A DNA stretch of 64,000 nt, taken from the NCBI GenBank assembly GCA_903822495.1, contig CAIJPD010000020.1, positions 1 through 64,000 on the forward strand, in the 5' to 3' direction. Under the pieces are notes generated by a model. It was not told where the DNA came from. It did no database searches and saw only the letters and a program-made list of their open reading frames with translations. This stretch comes from an uncultured Chloroflexota bacterium. Lineage in GTDB: Bacteria; Chloroflexota; Limnocylindria; Limnocylindrales; CSP1-4. The position numbers and the translations under genes were made by a program. Each line of letters starts with the position of its first letter. The stretch's first letter is position 1. This document shows, one piece after another, positions 9,379 through 17,984 of this stretch.

Positions 9379-10659
9379 GTGTTCGACTCGCTCCTGAACG
9401 CCTTCCGTTCGCCGGACATCCGGCGACGGATCCTGTATGTGCTGGGGATCCTGATCGTCTATCGGCTGCTGGCCCAGGTGCCGCTGCCCGGCGTCGATCG
9501 GGCGGCCCTCCAGTCGTACTTCGACAACAACTCGGCGATCGGCCTGCTCGACCTGTTCGCGGGCGGCGGGCTCTCGTCGCTGTCGATCGTGGCGCTGGCC
9601 ATGAATCCCTATATCAACGCGTCGATCATCGTGACGCTGATGCAGGGCGTGATCCCGTCGCTCCAGGCGCTGAGCCGCGAGGGTGAGTACGGCCGCAACC
9701 GGATCAACCAGTACACCCGGTACCTGACGGTCCCGATGGCGCTGCTCCAGGGCTTCGGGATCCTCTCGGCGTTCAGCGCCCAGGGGATCATCGTCGGCGG
9801 GTTCAGCCTCGCCAGCGCCGAGTCGTGGATCCAGATGATCACGCTCACCGCGGGCGCTGTCGTCCTCATGTGGCTGGGCGAGCTGATCACCGAGAAGGGG
9901 ATCGGCAACGGCATCAGCTTCATCATCTTCGCCGGCATCGTGAGCCGTGCTCCGACAGCCCTCTCGCAGATCCTCTCGCGCCCGCAGCTCCGCGACATCA
10001 TCCTGTTCGCGGTCCTCGCGGTCGTCGCCGTCTTCGTGATCATCTACATCCAGGAGGGTCAGCGCAGGATCCCCATCCAGTACGCCAGCCGCGTCCGTGG
10101 ACGCCGGATGTACCAGGGCGGTCAGACCTTCCTGCCGCTGCGGGTCAACCTCGCGGGCGTGATCCCGATCATCTTCGCCATCAGCATCCTGCAGTTCCCG
10201 GCCCAGCTGGCCCTGTACTTCACGGCATCGCCCATCCAGGGCGTCAAGGACGTGGCCACCTTCATCGGCGGCCTTATTGCCCCGAACACCCTGCAGTACG
10301 CGCTCCTGTACTTCGTGCTGACCGTGGGCTTCACCTACTTCTACACCGCGTTCACCTTCAAGCCGGACGAGACCGCCGAGAACCTTCGCAAGAACGGCGG
10401 CTTCATCCCCGGCATTCGGCCGGGGCGGCCCACCCAGGACTACCTGGCACGGGTCGTCTTCCGGATCACGATCGCCGGGGCGCTCTTCCTCGGCGTGGTT
10501 GCCGTAGCGCCTGTCATCGTGGGCCTGCTGGACGCCTCACTCCAGGGCATCGCCCTCGGCGGCACGGGCCTGCTGATCGTGGTCTCCGTGGTGGTCGAGA
10601 CGATGAAGCAGATCGAGGCTCAGCTGATGATGCGTAACTACGAGGGATTCATCCGGTGA
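9379..10659 (+). CDS. secY: Protein translocase channel subunit SecY
   Basis: 426 residues, GTG start. SecY forms the inner-membrane channel of the Sec translocon with SecE and SecG. About ten hydrophobic segments are visible, the first at residues 15-35. Family marks include VYRLLAQVPLPGVD-type periplasmic entry, ALGMNPYINASIIV-like ALAMNPYINASIIVTLMQ, GIGNGISFIIFAGIV, and the cytosolic loop EGQRRIPIQYASRVRGRRMY that contacts SecA and ribosomes. It is in the standard place after rplO, with a GTGA overlap into adk. Confidence 0.97.
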   Translation: MFDSLLNAFRSPDIRRRILYVLGILIVYRLLAQVPLPGVDRAALQSYFDNNSAIGLLDLFAGGGLSSLSIVALAMNPYINASIIVTLMQGVIPSLQALSREGEYGRNRINQYTRYLTVPMALLQGFGILSAFSAQGIIVGGFSLASAESWIQMITLTAGAVVLMWLGELITEKGIGNGISFIIFAGIVSRAPTALSQILSRPQLRDIILFAVLAVVAVFVIIYIQEGQRRIPIQYASRVRGRRMYQGGQTFLPLRVNLAGVIPIIFAISILQFPAQLALYFTASPIQGVKDVATFIGGLIAPNTLQYALLYFVLTVGFTYFYTAFTFKPDETAENLRKNGGFIPGIRPGRPTQDYLARVVFRITIAGALFLGVVAVAPVIVGLLDASLQGIALGGTGLLIVVSVVVETMKQIEAQLMMRNYEGFIR

Positions 10660-11321
10660 CCGTAGTGGTGCTGCTCGGTGCCCCAGGCGCCGGCAAGGGC
10701 ACCCAGGCCGAGATCCTCCGGAAGCGACTCAACATTCCGCACGTGGCCACCGGGGACTTGTTCCGGGCGGCCGTGGGTGAGGGGAGCGCCATCGGCCTGG
10801 AGGCGAGGCGTTACATGGAGCACGGCCAGCTGGTGCCCGACGAGATCACCATCCGCATGGTGCTCGAGCGGCTGAGTCGGCCCGATGCCGCCGGAGGCGC
10901 AATCCTCGACGGCTTCCCCAGGACGGCCGCCCAGGCGCGCGCCCTCGACGAGGCACTCGCCGGGCAGGGCGCCCGCGTCGAACACGCGCTGTTGATCGAC
11001 GTCCCGACGGAGGACCTGGTGGCCCGGCTGTCGGGTCGCTGGATCTGTCGTGCCTCCGGACACGTCTACCACGCCATCGCCAATCCGCCCGCGGTCCCCG
11101 GTGTCTGCGACCTGGACGGCTCGGAGCTGCACCAGCGTGACGACGACCGGGCCGAGACGATCCGTGCCCGCATGGAGGGCCAGCTGGGTGCCCTGGCGGA
11201 CGTCGTGGAGCACTATCGTGCCCAGGGCCTCCTGAGGTCCGTGGACGGCTGCTACTCGATCTCAGTGGTCGCCGAGGCCCTCCTGGTGCAATTGGGCCAG
11301 GCAGCCGAGCGTGAGGCCTGA
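10656..11321 (+). CDS. adk: Adenylate kinase
   Basis: 221 residues, long-LID form. It catalyses ATP + AMP = 2 ADP. P-loop GAPGAGKGTQAE at residues 8-19; AMP-binding DLFRAAV and ILDGFPRT; LID at about 125-165. In the LID the usual zinc Cys positions read C131, S134, C151, D154 (CRAS and CDLD), so one of the four ligands of the Cys-Cys-Cys-Asp type is Ser, and zinc binding is doubtful. GTG start overlaps the secY stop; the TGA stop overlaps the map ATG. The secY-adk-map order is classical. Confidence 0.97.
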   Translation: MTVVVLLGAPGAGKGTQAEILRKRLNIPHVATGDLFRAAVGEGSAIGLEARRYMEHGQLVPDEITIRMVLERLSRPDAAGGAILDGFPRTAAQARALDEALAGQGARVEHALLIDVPTEDLVARLSGRWICRASGHVYHAIANPPAVPGVCDLDGSELHQRDDDRAETIRARMEGQLGALADVVEHYRAQGLLRSVDGCYSISVVAEALLVQLGQAAEREA

Positions 11322-12085
11322 TGGTCACCCGCAAGTCGCGCCAGGAGATCGAGAAGATGGCACGCGCTGGACGCGTGGTCGCCGAGGTACTGGCGCTGGT
11401 CGAGTCCGAATTAAAGCCCGGTGTCTCGACCGCCCACCTCGACCAGGTGGCGGAGCGCTTCATTCGCAAGCAGAACGCCATCCCGTCCTTCAAGGGCTAT
11501 CACGCTGCCATGGGCAAAGGCGGCTTTCCCGCCAGCCTGTGCATCTCCATCGACAACGAGGTGGTCCACGGGATCCCCGGCGACCGGGAGATCAGGGCGG
11601 GCCAGGTCGTCTCGGTCGACGCCGGCGCCATCCTCGACGGGTGGCATGGCGATGCGGCGAGAACGTTTATCGTGGGGGAGGCACCCCAACAGGTGCGCGA
11701 CCTCGTTGATCACACCCGACTGGCCATGATGGCGGGCATCGCCGCAGCCATCCCGGGCAACCGGATCGGCGACATCGGGGCCGCCATCGAGGACGTCGCC
11801 AGGCCACTCGGCTATGGCATCGTCCGCCAGTTTGTAGGGCATGGCATCGGTACCGCCATGCACGAGGAGCCCCAGGTCCCCAACTACCGCGCAGGCGGCC
11901 GGGGCATGGAGCTCAAGGCCGGCATCTGCCTCGCGATCGAGCCGATGCTGACCCTGGGGGCCGCAGATGTCATGACCGCGCCCGACGGATGGACCGTGGT
12001 GACCCGCGACGGGTCGCTCGCGGCCCACTTCGAGCACTCCATTGCCGTGACGGATCACGGCCCGCAGATCCTCACGACCCTGTGA
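11321..12085 (+). CDS. map: Methionine aminopeptidase, type I
   Basis: 254 residues. Removes the initiator Met from nascent proteins. All five metal ligands are present: D100, D111, H174, E207 and E238, each exactly three positions beyond the E. coli numbering (D97, D108, H171, E204, E235). Motifs SVDAGAILDGWHGDAARTF, FVGHGIGTAMHEEPQVPNY and LAIEPML confirm a type Ia enzyme without N-terminal SH3 or zinc extension. It ends the spc-like block; a 102-base gap follows. Confidence 0.97.
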   Translation: MVTRKSRQEIEKMARAGRVVAEVLALVESELKPGVSTAHLDQVAERFIRKQNAIPSFKGYHAAMGKGGFPASLCISIDNEVVHGIPGDREIRAGQVVSVDAGAILDGWHGDAARTFIVGEAPQQVRDLVDHTRLAMMAGIAAAIPGNRIGDIGAAIEDVARPLGYGIVRQFVGHGIGTAMHEEPQVPNYRAGGRGMELKAGICLAIEPMLTLGAADVMTAPDGWTVVTRDGSLAAHFEHSIAVTDHGPQILTTL

Positions 12086-12096
12086 TGTCGGCACGG

Positions 12097-12126
12097 TTGC
12101 CGAAATGCACGCGGGTCTGGTAACCT
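12097..12126 (+). promoter_or_regulatory. Candidate sigma-70-type promoter for infA
   Basis: TTGCCG (12097-12102) and TAACCT (12121-12126) are spaced by 18 bases in the gap after map. The -35 box overlaps a small hairpin (CGGCA/TGCCG, 12089-12102). Downstream in the leader, GTCGGCC and GGCTGAC (12139-12155) can form a stem with a three-base loop. It would let infA-rpmJ-rpsM-rpsK-rpsD-rpoA-rplQ be transcribed apart from the upstream genes. Confidence 0.4.
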
Positions 12127-12187
12127 AAGCGTTCGTGTGTCGGCCGTTGGCTGACATTCATTGCGAGAAAGGGAAGCACGTACGCCC

Positions 12188-12406
12188 GTGGCCAAGCGAG
12201 ACGCGATCGAAGTAGAGGGGACGGTCATCGAGCCGCTTCCGAACACCATGTTCGCTGTTGAGCTGGAGAACGGCCATCGCGTGCTGGCCCATATCAGCGG
12301 CAAGCTTCGGATGAACTTCATCCGCATCCTGCCCGGAGACCGTGTCCGCGTGGAGTTGTCGCCTTACGACCTCACCCGCGGCCGGATCACCTACCGACTC
12401 AAGTAG
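12188..12406 (+). CDS. infA: Translation initiation factor IF-1
   Basis: 72 residues from a GTG, exactly the usual IF-1 length; the open frame continues upstream but with no homology. The OB-fold sequence reads [40 protein letters not shown] and [22 protein letters not shown]-1 occupies the 30S A site during initiation. An AGGGAAG ribosome site lies about 14 bases upstream. Confidence 0.96.
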   Translation: MAKRDAIEVEGTVIEPLPNTMFAVELENGHRVLAHISGKLRMNFIRILPGDRVRVELSPYDLTRGRITYRLK

Positions 12407-12423
12407 ATCGATCGAGGGTCCCG

Positions 12424-12537
12424 TTGAAAGTCAGAGCCTCCGTCAAGGCGCGCTGCGACAACTGCAAGGTCATCCGTCGCCACGGGACGGTGATGGTCAT
12501 CTGCACCAACCCGAAGCACAAGCAGCGGCAGGGGTAG
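12424..12537 (+). CDS. rpmJ: 50S ribosomal protein L36
   Basis: 37 residues with a TTG start, found by reading the gap between infA and rpsM. The protein [20 protein letters not shown] continues to a [11 protein letters not shown] end. It keeps the C-x2-C-x12-C-x4-H zinc pattern of the zinc-binding L36 form. Position infA-rpmJ-rpsM is the classical order. Confidence 0.95.
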   Translation: MKVRASVKARCDNCKVIRRHGTVMVICTNPKHKQRQG

Positions 12538-12541
12538 TCCG

Positions 12542-12913
12542 ATGGCTCGTATCGCCGGCGTCGACATTCCGCGTGAAAAGCGCGTGGAAGTCGCCCTCAC
12601 CTACATCTATGGCCTCGGTCTGCCTACCAGCCAGAAGATCCTGGTGCAGACCAACATCAACCCGGATACCCGGGTGCGCGATCTCACAGAGGAGCAGGTC
12701 AACCGCCTGCGAGAGCTGATCGATCGGCGCTACAAGGTTGAGGGTGACCTCCGCCGCGAAGTGGCGCTCAACATCAAGCGCCTCGTCGAGATCGGTTCAT
12801 ACCGCGGACTTCGTCATCGGCGTAACCTGCCGGTCCGGGGCCAGCGAACCAAGACCAACGCCCGTCAGCGGCGCGGACCGAAGAAGACGGTCGGCGTTCG
12901 GCGCAAGAAGTAA
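12542..12913 (+). CDS. rpsM: 30S ribosomal protein S13
   Basis: 123 residues. S13 contacts both subunits and P-site tRNA. It begins [26 protein letters not shown] and ends with the basic tail [34 protein letters not shown] start four bases after the rpmJ stop. Confidence 0.98.
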   Translation: MARIAGVDIPREKRVEVALTYIYGLGLPTSQKILVQTNINPDTRVRDLTEEQVNRLRELIDRRYKVEGDLRREVALNIKRLVEIGSYRGLRHRRNLPVRGQRTKTNARQRRGPKKTVGVRRKK

Positions 12914-12931
12914 CGAGGGACGACGACAGGT

Positions 12932-13327
12932 ATGGCCGAACGCAAGCGGGCCGTCAAGGTACGGCGCAAGGAACGGAAGAACGTGCCGTCCGGGCACGTC
13001 CATATCCAGGCGTCGTTCAACAACACGATCATCACGATCACGGACCTCGCCGGGGCGGTCATCAGCTGGGGCTCGGCGGGAATCGTCGGCTTCAAGGGCT
13101 CGCGCAAGAGCACGCCGTACGCGGCTGCGCTCTCCGCTGAGGGTGCCGCCCGCCGCGCCATGGAGCACGGCATGCGCCATGTCGAGGTTTACGTCAAGGG
13201 CCCGGGTGCCGGCCGCGAGCAGGCCATCAGGTCCCTCCAGGCCGCGGGCCTCGAGGTCTCGGCGATCACGGACGTGACCCCCATCCCGCACAACGGCTGC
13301 CGTCCGCCCAAGCGGCGCCGAGTCTGA
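12932..13327 (+). CDS. rpsK: 30S ribosomal protein S11
   Basis: 131 residues. S11 lies on the platform near the mRNA exit. Signatures: [41 protein letters not shown], and the C-terminal [17 protein letters not shown]. The N-terminal ~15 residues are Lys/Arg-rich. ATG start; a GGAGGGAG site precedes the next gene. Confidence 0.98.
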   Translation: MAERKRAVKVRRKERKNVPSGHVHIQASFNNTIITITDLAGAVISWGSAGIVGFKGSRKSTPYAAALSAEGAARRAMEHGMRHVEVYVKGPGAGREQAIRSLQAAGLEVSAITDVTPIPHNGCRPPKRRRV

Positions 13328-13343
13328 GCGGAGGGAGTAACTG

Positions 13344-13970
13344 ATGGCTCGATACACCGAGGCGGTCTGCCGCCTGTGCCGCCGCGAAGGCGGCAAGCTC
13401 TTCCTGAAGGGCTCGCGCTGCTATAGCAAGAAGTGCGCCTTTGAGCGCCGACCCAGCCCGCCAGGCCAGCACGGCGTTCGCCGTCGCAAGGTCGGGGAAT
13501 ACGGCCTCCAGCTTCGCGAGAAGCAGAAGGTCCGTCGCGTCTACTCCGTCATGGAGCGACAGTTCCGCAACTACTTCATCGAGGCGGATAGCCGCCCCGG
13601 CGTGACGGGCGAGAACCTGCTGCGCTTCCTTGAGCTGCGCCTCGACAACGTGGTCTTCCGGACCGGCCTGGCCACCTCTCGTGCCCAGGCACGTCAGCTG
13701 GTCTGCCATGGCCACCTTGCGGTCAATGGCCGCGCCACCAACATCCCGTCGTACCAGCTCAAGCCGGGCGACAGGATCGAGGTTCGCGAATCGCACAAGG
13801 CACGCGAGCCGTTCAAGGTCGCCAAGGAGACGCTCCGCTCGCACCAGGCGCCGGAGTGGCTCGCGGTCGACGCGGCCAAGCTCGGCGCCACCATCAACGA
13901 CCTTCCCCGCCGCGACCAGATGCCGCTCGACCTCAACGAGCAGCTCGTCGTCGAGTACTACTCGAGGTAA
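13344..13970 (+). CDS. rpsD: 30S ribosomal protein S4, zinc-binding form
   Basis: 208 residues. Primary 16S rRNA binder and translational regulator in several bacteria. Four N-terminal cysteines (C9, C12, C26, C31 in CRLCRREG and [11 protein letters not shown]) mark the zinc-binding type. The S4 RNA-binding domain ([34 protein letters not shown]) occupies about residues 95-155. It precedes rpoA as in most alpha operons. Confidence 0.97.
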   Translation: MARYTEAVCRLCRREGGKLFLKGSRCYSKKCAFERRPSPPGQHGVRRRKVGEYGLQLREKQKVRRVYSVMERQFRNYFIEADSRPGVTGENLLRFLELRLDNVVFRTGLATSRAQARQLVCHGHLAVNGRATNIPSYQLKPGDRIEVRESHKAREPFKVAKETLRSHQAPEWLAVDAAKLGATINDLPRRDQMPLDLNEQLVVEYYSR

Positions 13971-13980
13971 TCCAGACCGC

Positions 13981-14970
13981 ATGATCGAACTCGAGAGCCC
14001 GCAGATCGAGCCGGTCGAGGAGCTCGGCACCTACGCCAAGTACGAGGCCGGCCCTCTCCAGGCTGGCTACGGCGTCACGCTGGGGAACGCCCTGCGTCGC
14101 GTGCTCCTCTCCTCGCTGGAGGGGGCCGCCGTCACGTCCATTCAGATCCGTGATGTCTACCAGGAGTTCTCGACGATCCCCGGCGTCAAGGAAGACGTCA
14201 CGCAGATCGTCCTGAACGTCAAGAAGCTCCGCCTCAAGAGCTATGTCACGCATCCCGTTCAGCTCCGCCTCATCAAGAGCGGCGCCGGCGCGGTGACTGC
14301 CGCCGACATCGCCGAGTCGGCGGATGTCGAGATCGTCAATCCGGACCTGCTCCTGATGACCCTCGACACCGACGACGTGACTATCGAGATGGACCTCACC
14401 GTGGAGCGCGGCGTTGGCTACCTGGGCGCAGAGCGCGCCGAGGCACTGCCCATCGGTGTCATCGCGGTCGATGCCATCTTCACGCCGGTGCGAAAGGTCA
14501 ACTACTGGGTCGAGGCGATGCGCGTCGGCCAGATGACCAACTTCGACAAGCTGACCATCGAGATCGAGACGGACGGCACGATCAGCCCGGAGGAGGCGCT
14601 CAGTCGCTCCGCCGAGATCCTCGTCAACCAGTTCCGTCCGTTTGTCACGGTCGGTGGGCCGGCGCCGCAGGGTGAGATCCCCGCGGGCAACGTCCCGCAG
14701 CTGCCGTCGAATATGCTCGACATGCCCATCGAGGAGCTCGACCTCCCGATGCGGGCATACAACTCGCTGAAGCGCAACAACATCGTCAAGGTGGGTCAGC
14801 TGCTCCAGCTCAAGGACGAGGACCTCCTCCGAATGCGTAACTTCGGGCGCAAGTCGCTCGACGAGATGAAGGAGCGCCTTCGCATGCGCGGCTTCATCGT
14901 GCCGGAGACCGAGGCCGTCGAGCTTGAGGATGAGGCTGACCAGCCCTTCGACGAAGAGTCGGAGGCCTGA
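13981..14970 (+). CDS. rpoA: RNA polymerase alpha subunit
   Basis: 329 residues from the ATG at 13981; a longer upstream frame overlaps rpsD and lacks similarity. The N-terminal dimerisation domain (GYGVTLGNALRRVLLSSLEG AAVTSIQI) and FRP-type assembly region are followed by a short linker and the C-terminal DNA/activator-contact domain (ELDLPMRAYNSLKRNNIVKV, MRNFGRKSLDEMKERL). The acidic tail (VELEDEADQPFDEESEA) is longer than in E. coli. Confidence 0.97.
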   Translation: MIELESPQIEPVEELGTYAKYEAGPLQAGYGVTLGNALRRVLLSSLEGAAVTSIQIRDVYQEFSTIPGVKEDVTQIVLNVKKLRLKSYVTHPVQLRLIKSGAGAVTAADIAESADVEIVNPDLLLMTLDTDDVTIEMDLTVERGVGYLGAERAEALPIGVIAVDAIFTPVRKVNYWVEAMRVGQMTNFDKLTIEIETDGTISPEEALSRSAEILVNQFRPFVTVGGPAPQGEIPAGNVPQLPSNMLDMPIEELDLPMRAYNSLKRNNIVKVGQLLQLKDEDLLRMRNFGRKSLDEMKERLRMRGFIVPETEAVELEDEADQPFDEESEA

Positions 14971-14973
14971 TCG

Positions 14974-15327
14974 ATGTCACATCGCGTGGACGGCCGCAAG
15001 CTGAGCCGAAAGCAGGGCCCGCGGCTCGCCCTCTTCAAGAGCCTCGCCGTGGCGGTCTTCCGCTACGAGCGCATCCAGACCACCGAGGCGAAGGCCAAGG
15101 AGGTCCGTGGCCAGGTGGAGCGCATGATCACGATCGCCAAGCGCGGTGACCTCACCGCGCGTCGGACGATCGTGTCGGAGCTCCCCAACGAGCCACTGGT
15201 CGTGAACAAGCTCATGACCGAGATCGCCGCCAAGTACGCGGACCGCACCTCCGGGTTCACCCGGATCGTGCGTGTCGGCCTGCGCAAGGGCGATGCTGCC
15301 GAGATCGTCCAGCTCGAGCTCGTCTGA
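14974..15327 (+). CDS. rplQ: 50S ribosomal protein L17
   Basis: 117 residues. L17 lies near the tunnel exit. Family blocks: MSHRVDGRKLSRKQGPRLAL F, YERIQTTEAKAKEVRGQVER, and YADRTSGFTRIVRVGLRKGD AAE. ATG start three bases after rpoA. It is the last gene of the classical alpha operon; two hairpins follow. Confidence 0.97.
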   Translation: MSHRVDGRKLSRKQGPRLALFKSLAVAVFRYERIQTTEAKAKEVRGQVERMITIAKRGDLTARRTIVSELPNEPLVVNKLMTEIAAKYADRTSGFTRIVRVGLRKGDAAEIVQLELV

Positions 15328-15338
15328 GCCCGAGCATG

Positions 15339-15379
15339 AACGCCCTTGCGGGCGTTGGCGAAGGTGCCCGAGAGGGCAC
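15339..15379 (+). promoter_or_regulatory. Tandem hairpins between rplQ and truA
   Basis: Two perfect stem-loops stand eight bases apart. The first is AACGCCC/GGGCGTT with loop TTGC (15339-15356). The second is GTGCCC/GGGCAC with a GAGA (GNRA) loop (15364-15379). The first begins 12 bases after the rplQ stop and the second ends four bases before the preferred truA GTG. There is no T-tract, so this may be a leader, a processing or attenuation structure, or a weak terminator. Confidence 0.5.
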
Positions 15380-15383
15380 GCCG

Positions 15384-16151
15384 GTGCGCTATCGCGCAAC
15401 GGTTGAATATGACGGAACGGATTTTTCGGGGTTTCAGCTTCAGCCGGAAGCCCGGACGGTCCAGGGGGAACTCGAAGACGCATTGGCTCGCCTCAGCAAC
15501 GGGGAGCGCCGACGGGTCGACGGGGCCGGGCGGACGGACGCCGGGGTGCATGCCTCCGGGCAGGTGATCGCATTCACCTACCAGGGTCGGCTCTCCGCGG
15601 AACGGCTGCTCGACGCAATCAACGGGATGCTGCCGAGGGATGTCGCGATCCGCGACCTCCGTCGAGCCCCGAAGGGCTTTCACCCACGGTTTGCGGCGCG
15701 GTATCGGGAGTACCGCTACACCATCTTGAATGGGCCGCGAAGCCCGCTCCTGGAGCGCACGACGCTCCTGGTTCGGACCCCGCTCGACACCGCGGCGATG
15801 GCGCGGGCCGGGTCGGTCTTCATCGGCCGACACGACTTCAGCGCCTTCGGCGGGGCGATCGGCAACCCGGTACGGACCGTGCATGCGGTCCGGGTCCGGC
15901 GAGCCGGAGCGCTCGTGACGATTGACGTCCGAGCCGACGCCTTTCTGCGGGGGATGGTCCGCCGCATGGTGGCCGCCCTGCTGGAGGTCGGCAAGGGACG
16001 AATGGATGCAACTGGGGTTGCGGCGGCGCTCGCCGATACGCGACCCGCTCTGGCCGGCGCAGCCGCACCGGCCCGGGGGCTCTGCCTCCGGCACGTCGCC
16101 CTTGGGCGTCGGCGGCGGAGGAACGAGAACGGAGACAACGAGGAACGATGA
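15384..16151 (+). CDS. truA: tRNA pseudouridine(38-40) synthase
   Basis: 255 residues from the GTG at 15384, where homology begins ([20 protein letters not shown]). An in-frame ATG at 15336 would add 16 residues (MNALAGVGEGAREGTP) encoded by two hairpins, so it is less likely. TruA isomerises uridines in the tRNA anticodon arm. The catalytic Asp lies in [24 protein letters not shown] and GRHDFSAFG are further family blocks. The stop overlaps the rplM ATG. Confidence 0.94.
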   Translation: MRYRATVEYDGTDFSGFQLQPEARTVQGELEDALARLSNGERRRVDGAGRTDAGVHASGQVIAFTYQGRLSAERLLDAINGMLPRDVAIRDLRRAPKGFHPRFAARYREYRYTILNGPRSPLLERTTLLVRTPLDTAAMARAGSVFIGRHDFSAFGGAIGNPVRTVHAVRVRRAGALVTIDVRADAFLRGMVRRMVAALLEVGKGRMDATGVAAALADTRPALAGAAAPARGLCLRHVALGRRRRRNENGDNEER

Positions 16152-16579
16152 GCGTCAAGACCTACTCAGTCCGGGAAGGCGAGATCGTCCGCAGCTGGTT
16201 CGTCGTTGACGCCACGGACCAGACGCTCGGCCGCCTGGCGTCGAAGATCGCACGCGTCCTCGAAGGCAAGCACAAGCCCACCTGGGCCCCCAATCTCGAC
16301 TCCGGGGACCATGTCGTCGTGCTCAACGCGGGCCGAATCCGCGTGACCAGTGACAAGTTGGAGTCGAAGCTGTACATCCGCCACAGCGGCCATCCCCAGG
16401 GCTACAAGGAAGAGACGCTCGGCCACCTGCTCGCCCGCAGGCCCGAGGAAGTCATCCGCCGCGCCGTGAAGGGCATGCTGCCCCGTAATCGTCTCGGTGC
16501 CCAGCAGCTGCGCAAGCTGAAGGTCTACGCCGGCGCCGATCATCCCCATGTCGCACAGCGGCCCGAGCCGCTCGCCTGA
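16148..16579 (+). CDS. rplM: 50S ribosomal protein L13
   Basis: 143 residues. L13 is an early assembly protein. Blocks: [54 protein letters not shown], and [29 protein letters not shown] start in an ATGA overlap with truA, so the two are likely translationally coupled. rpsI follows, as in most bacteria. Confidence 0.97.
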   Translation: MSVKTYSVREGEIVRSWFVVDATDQTLGRLASKIARVLEGKHKPTWAPNLDSGDHVVVLNAGRIRVTSDKLESKLYIRHSGHPQGYKEETLGHLLARRPEEVIRRAVKGMLPRNRLGAQQLRKLKVYAGADHPHVAQRPEPLA

Positions 16580-16596
16580 CGAGGAGCCTGAGCATC

Positions 16597-16995
16597 ATGA
16601 CGACCCCCTCCTTCTACTCCGGCACCGGACGTCGCAAGACCGCGGTCGCCCGCGTCCGGCTGCTTCCGGGTGAGGGTCAGATCGTCGTCAACGGTCGGTC
16701 ACTGACCGAGCACTTCGGCAACGCCATCAACGAGGCCGATCTGCGCCTGCCGTTCCGGGTCACCGGCAACGAGGGCCGCTACAACGCGATGATCAAGGTC
16801 GAAGGCGGTGGCGTCACCGGCCAGGCCGGAGCCATTCGCCACGGCATCGCCCGGGCGCTGCTCGAGGCCGATCCGGAAGCGTTTCGCCTTCCCCTCCGCC
16901 AGGCCGGACTCCTGACCCGCGATCCGCGGATGAAGGAGCGCAAGAAGTACGGACTGAAGCGCGCCCGCAAGGCGCCGCAGTACACCAAGCGCTAG
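16597..16995 (+). CDS. rpsI: 30S ribosomal protein S9
   Basis: 132 residues. The C-terminal basic tail of S9 reaches the P-site tRNA. Seen here: [20 protein letters not shown] at the start, [20 protein letters not shown] in the middle, and [25 protein letters not shown] at the end. It closes the ribosomal block; argF follows after 29 bases with no clear promoter or terminator. Confidence 0.98.
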   Translation: MTTPSFYSGTGRRKTAVARVRLLPGEGQIVVNGRSLTEHFGNAINEADLRLPFRVTGNEGRYNAMIKVEGGGVTGQAGAIRHGIARALLEADPEAFRLPLRQAGLLTRDPRMKERKKYGLKRARKAPQYTKR

Positions 16996-17024
16996 CCACC
17001 GCGGGCGGCCTGCCGACCCCGCCG

Positions 17025-17984
17025 ATGCCTGCCAGCGAGAGCCTGCTCGGCCGCGACCTCATCAGCGCGGCCGACCTCTCCGCCTCCGAGATCTGGATCC
17101 TCTTCGACCGCGCCCGCCAGCTGAAGGCTGAGCGCCGCGCGGGCGTCGAGGGGCGACAGCTCGCGGGCCGGACACTGGCCATGCTGTTCCAGAAGCCCAG
17201 CCTGCGCACGCGCGTCACCTTCGAGGCGGGCATGGCTCAACTTGGCGGCCATGCCGTCTACCTCACCAACGACGTCGTCCTCGGCGCCCGCGAGTCCGTC
17301 CGTGACGTGGCGCGCAATCTCGAGCGGTTCGTGGACGCGATTGTCGCCCGCACGGGGCCACACGAGGTCATCGACGAGTTGGCGGCCAACGCGTCTGTCC
17401 CGGTGATCAACGGGCTCAGTATCCGGGAGCATCCGTGCCAGGCGCTCGCTGACTACCTGACCATCCTGGAGCATCGCGGCACGTTGGATGGCCTGGTGCT
17501 CGCGTTCGTGGGCGACGGCAACAACGTCTATCACTCGTTGGCGCTGGTTGGCGCCACGCTGGGTGTCGAGGTGCGCCTGTCGCATCCCGCTGGCTACGCC
17601 CCAAGTCCAAAGATCGTGGATCGGGCCAGGGAGATCGCGGCCACCAGCGGGGGCACGCTCGTCTTCGCGTCCGATCCCGGCGAGGTCGTGGCCGGCGCCG
17701 ACGTGATCTACACCGACACCTGGACGTCGATGGGCCAGGAGTCCCAAGCCGAGGAGCGCCGCGACGCGTTCCGCGGCTACCAGGTCAACGCGGCGCTGCT
17801 GGCCGGCGCCCGCCCCGATGCCCTCGTGATGCACTGCCTCCCGGCGCACCGCGGTGAGGAGATCACCTCCGACGTCATGGACGGTCCCCAGAGCGTCATC
17901 TTCGATCAGTCGGAGAATCGTCTCCATCTGCAGAAGGCCCTCCTCGTCGAGACGATCGCGGGGCCGGCCGGTCGGGCAGGTTGA
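17025..17984 (+). CDS. argF: Ornithine carbamoyltransferase
   Basis: 319 residues. It makes citrulline from ornithine and carbamoyl phosphate in arginine synthesis. Carbamoyl-phosphate motif KPSLRTRVTFEAGM; HPCQALAD; the ornithine-binding DTWTSMGQE and HCLPAHRGEEI motifs distinguish it from aspartate and other transcarbamoylases. No other arginine gene is in the window, so it stands alone behind rpsI. Its stop lies in a TTGA overlap with the following TPR gene, suggesting co-translation. Confidence 0.95.
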   Translation: MPASESLLGRDLISAADLSASEIWILFDRARQLKAERRAGVEGRQLAGRTLAMLFQKPSLRTRVTFEAGMAQLGGHAVYLTNDVVLGARESVRDVARNLERFVDAIVARTGPHEVIDELAANASVPVINGLSIREHPCQALADYLTILEHRGTLDGLVLAFVGDGNNVYHSLALVGATLGVEVRLSHPAGYAPSPKIVDRAREIAATSGGTLVFASDPGEVVAGADVIYTDTWTSMGQESQAEERRDAFRGYQVNAALLAGARPDALVMHCLPAHRGEEITSDVMDGPQSVIFDQSENRLHLQKALLVETIAGPAGRAG

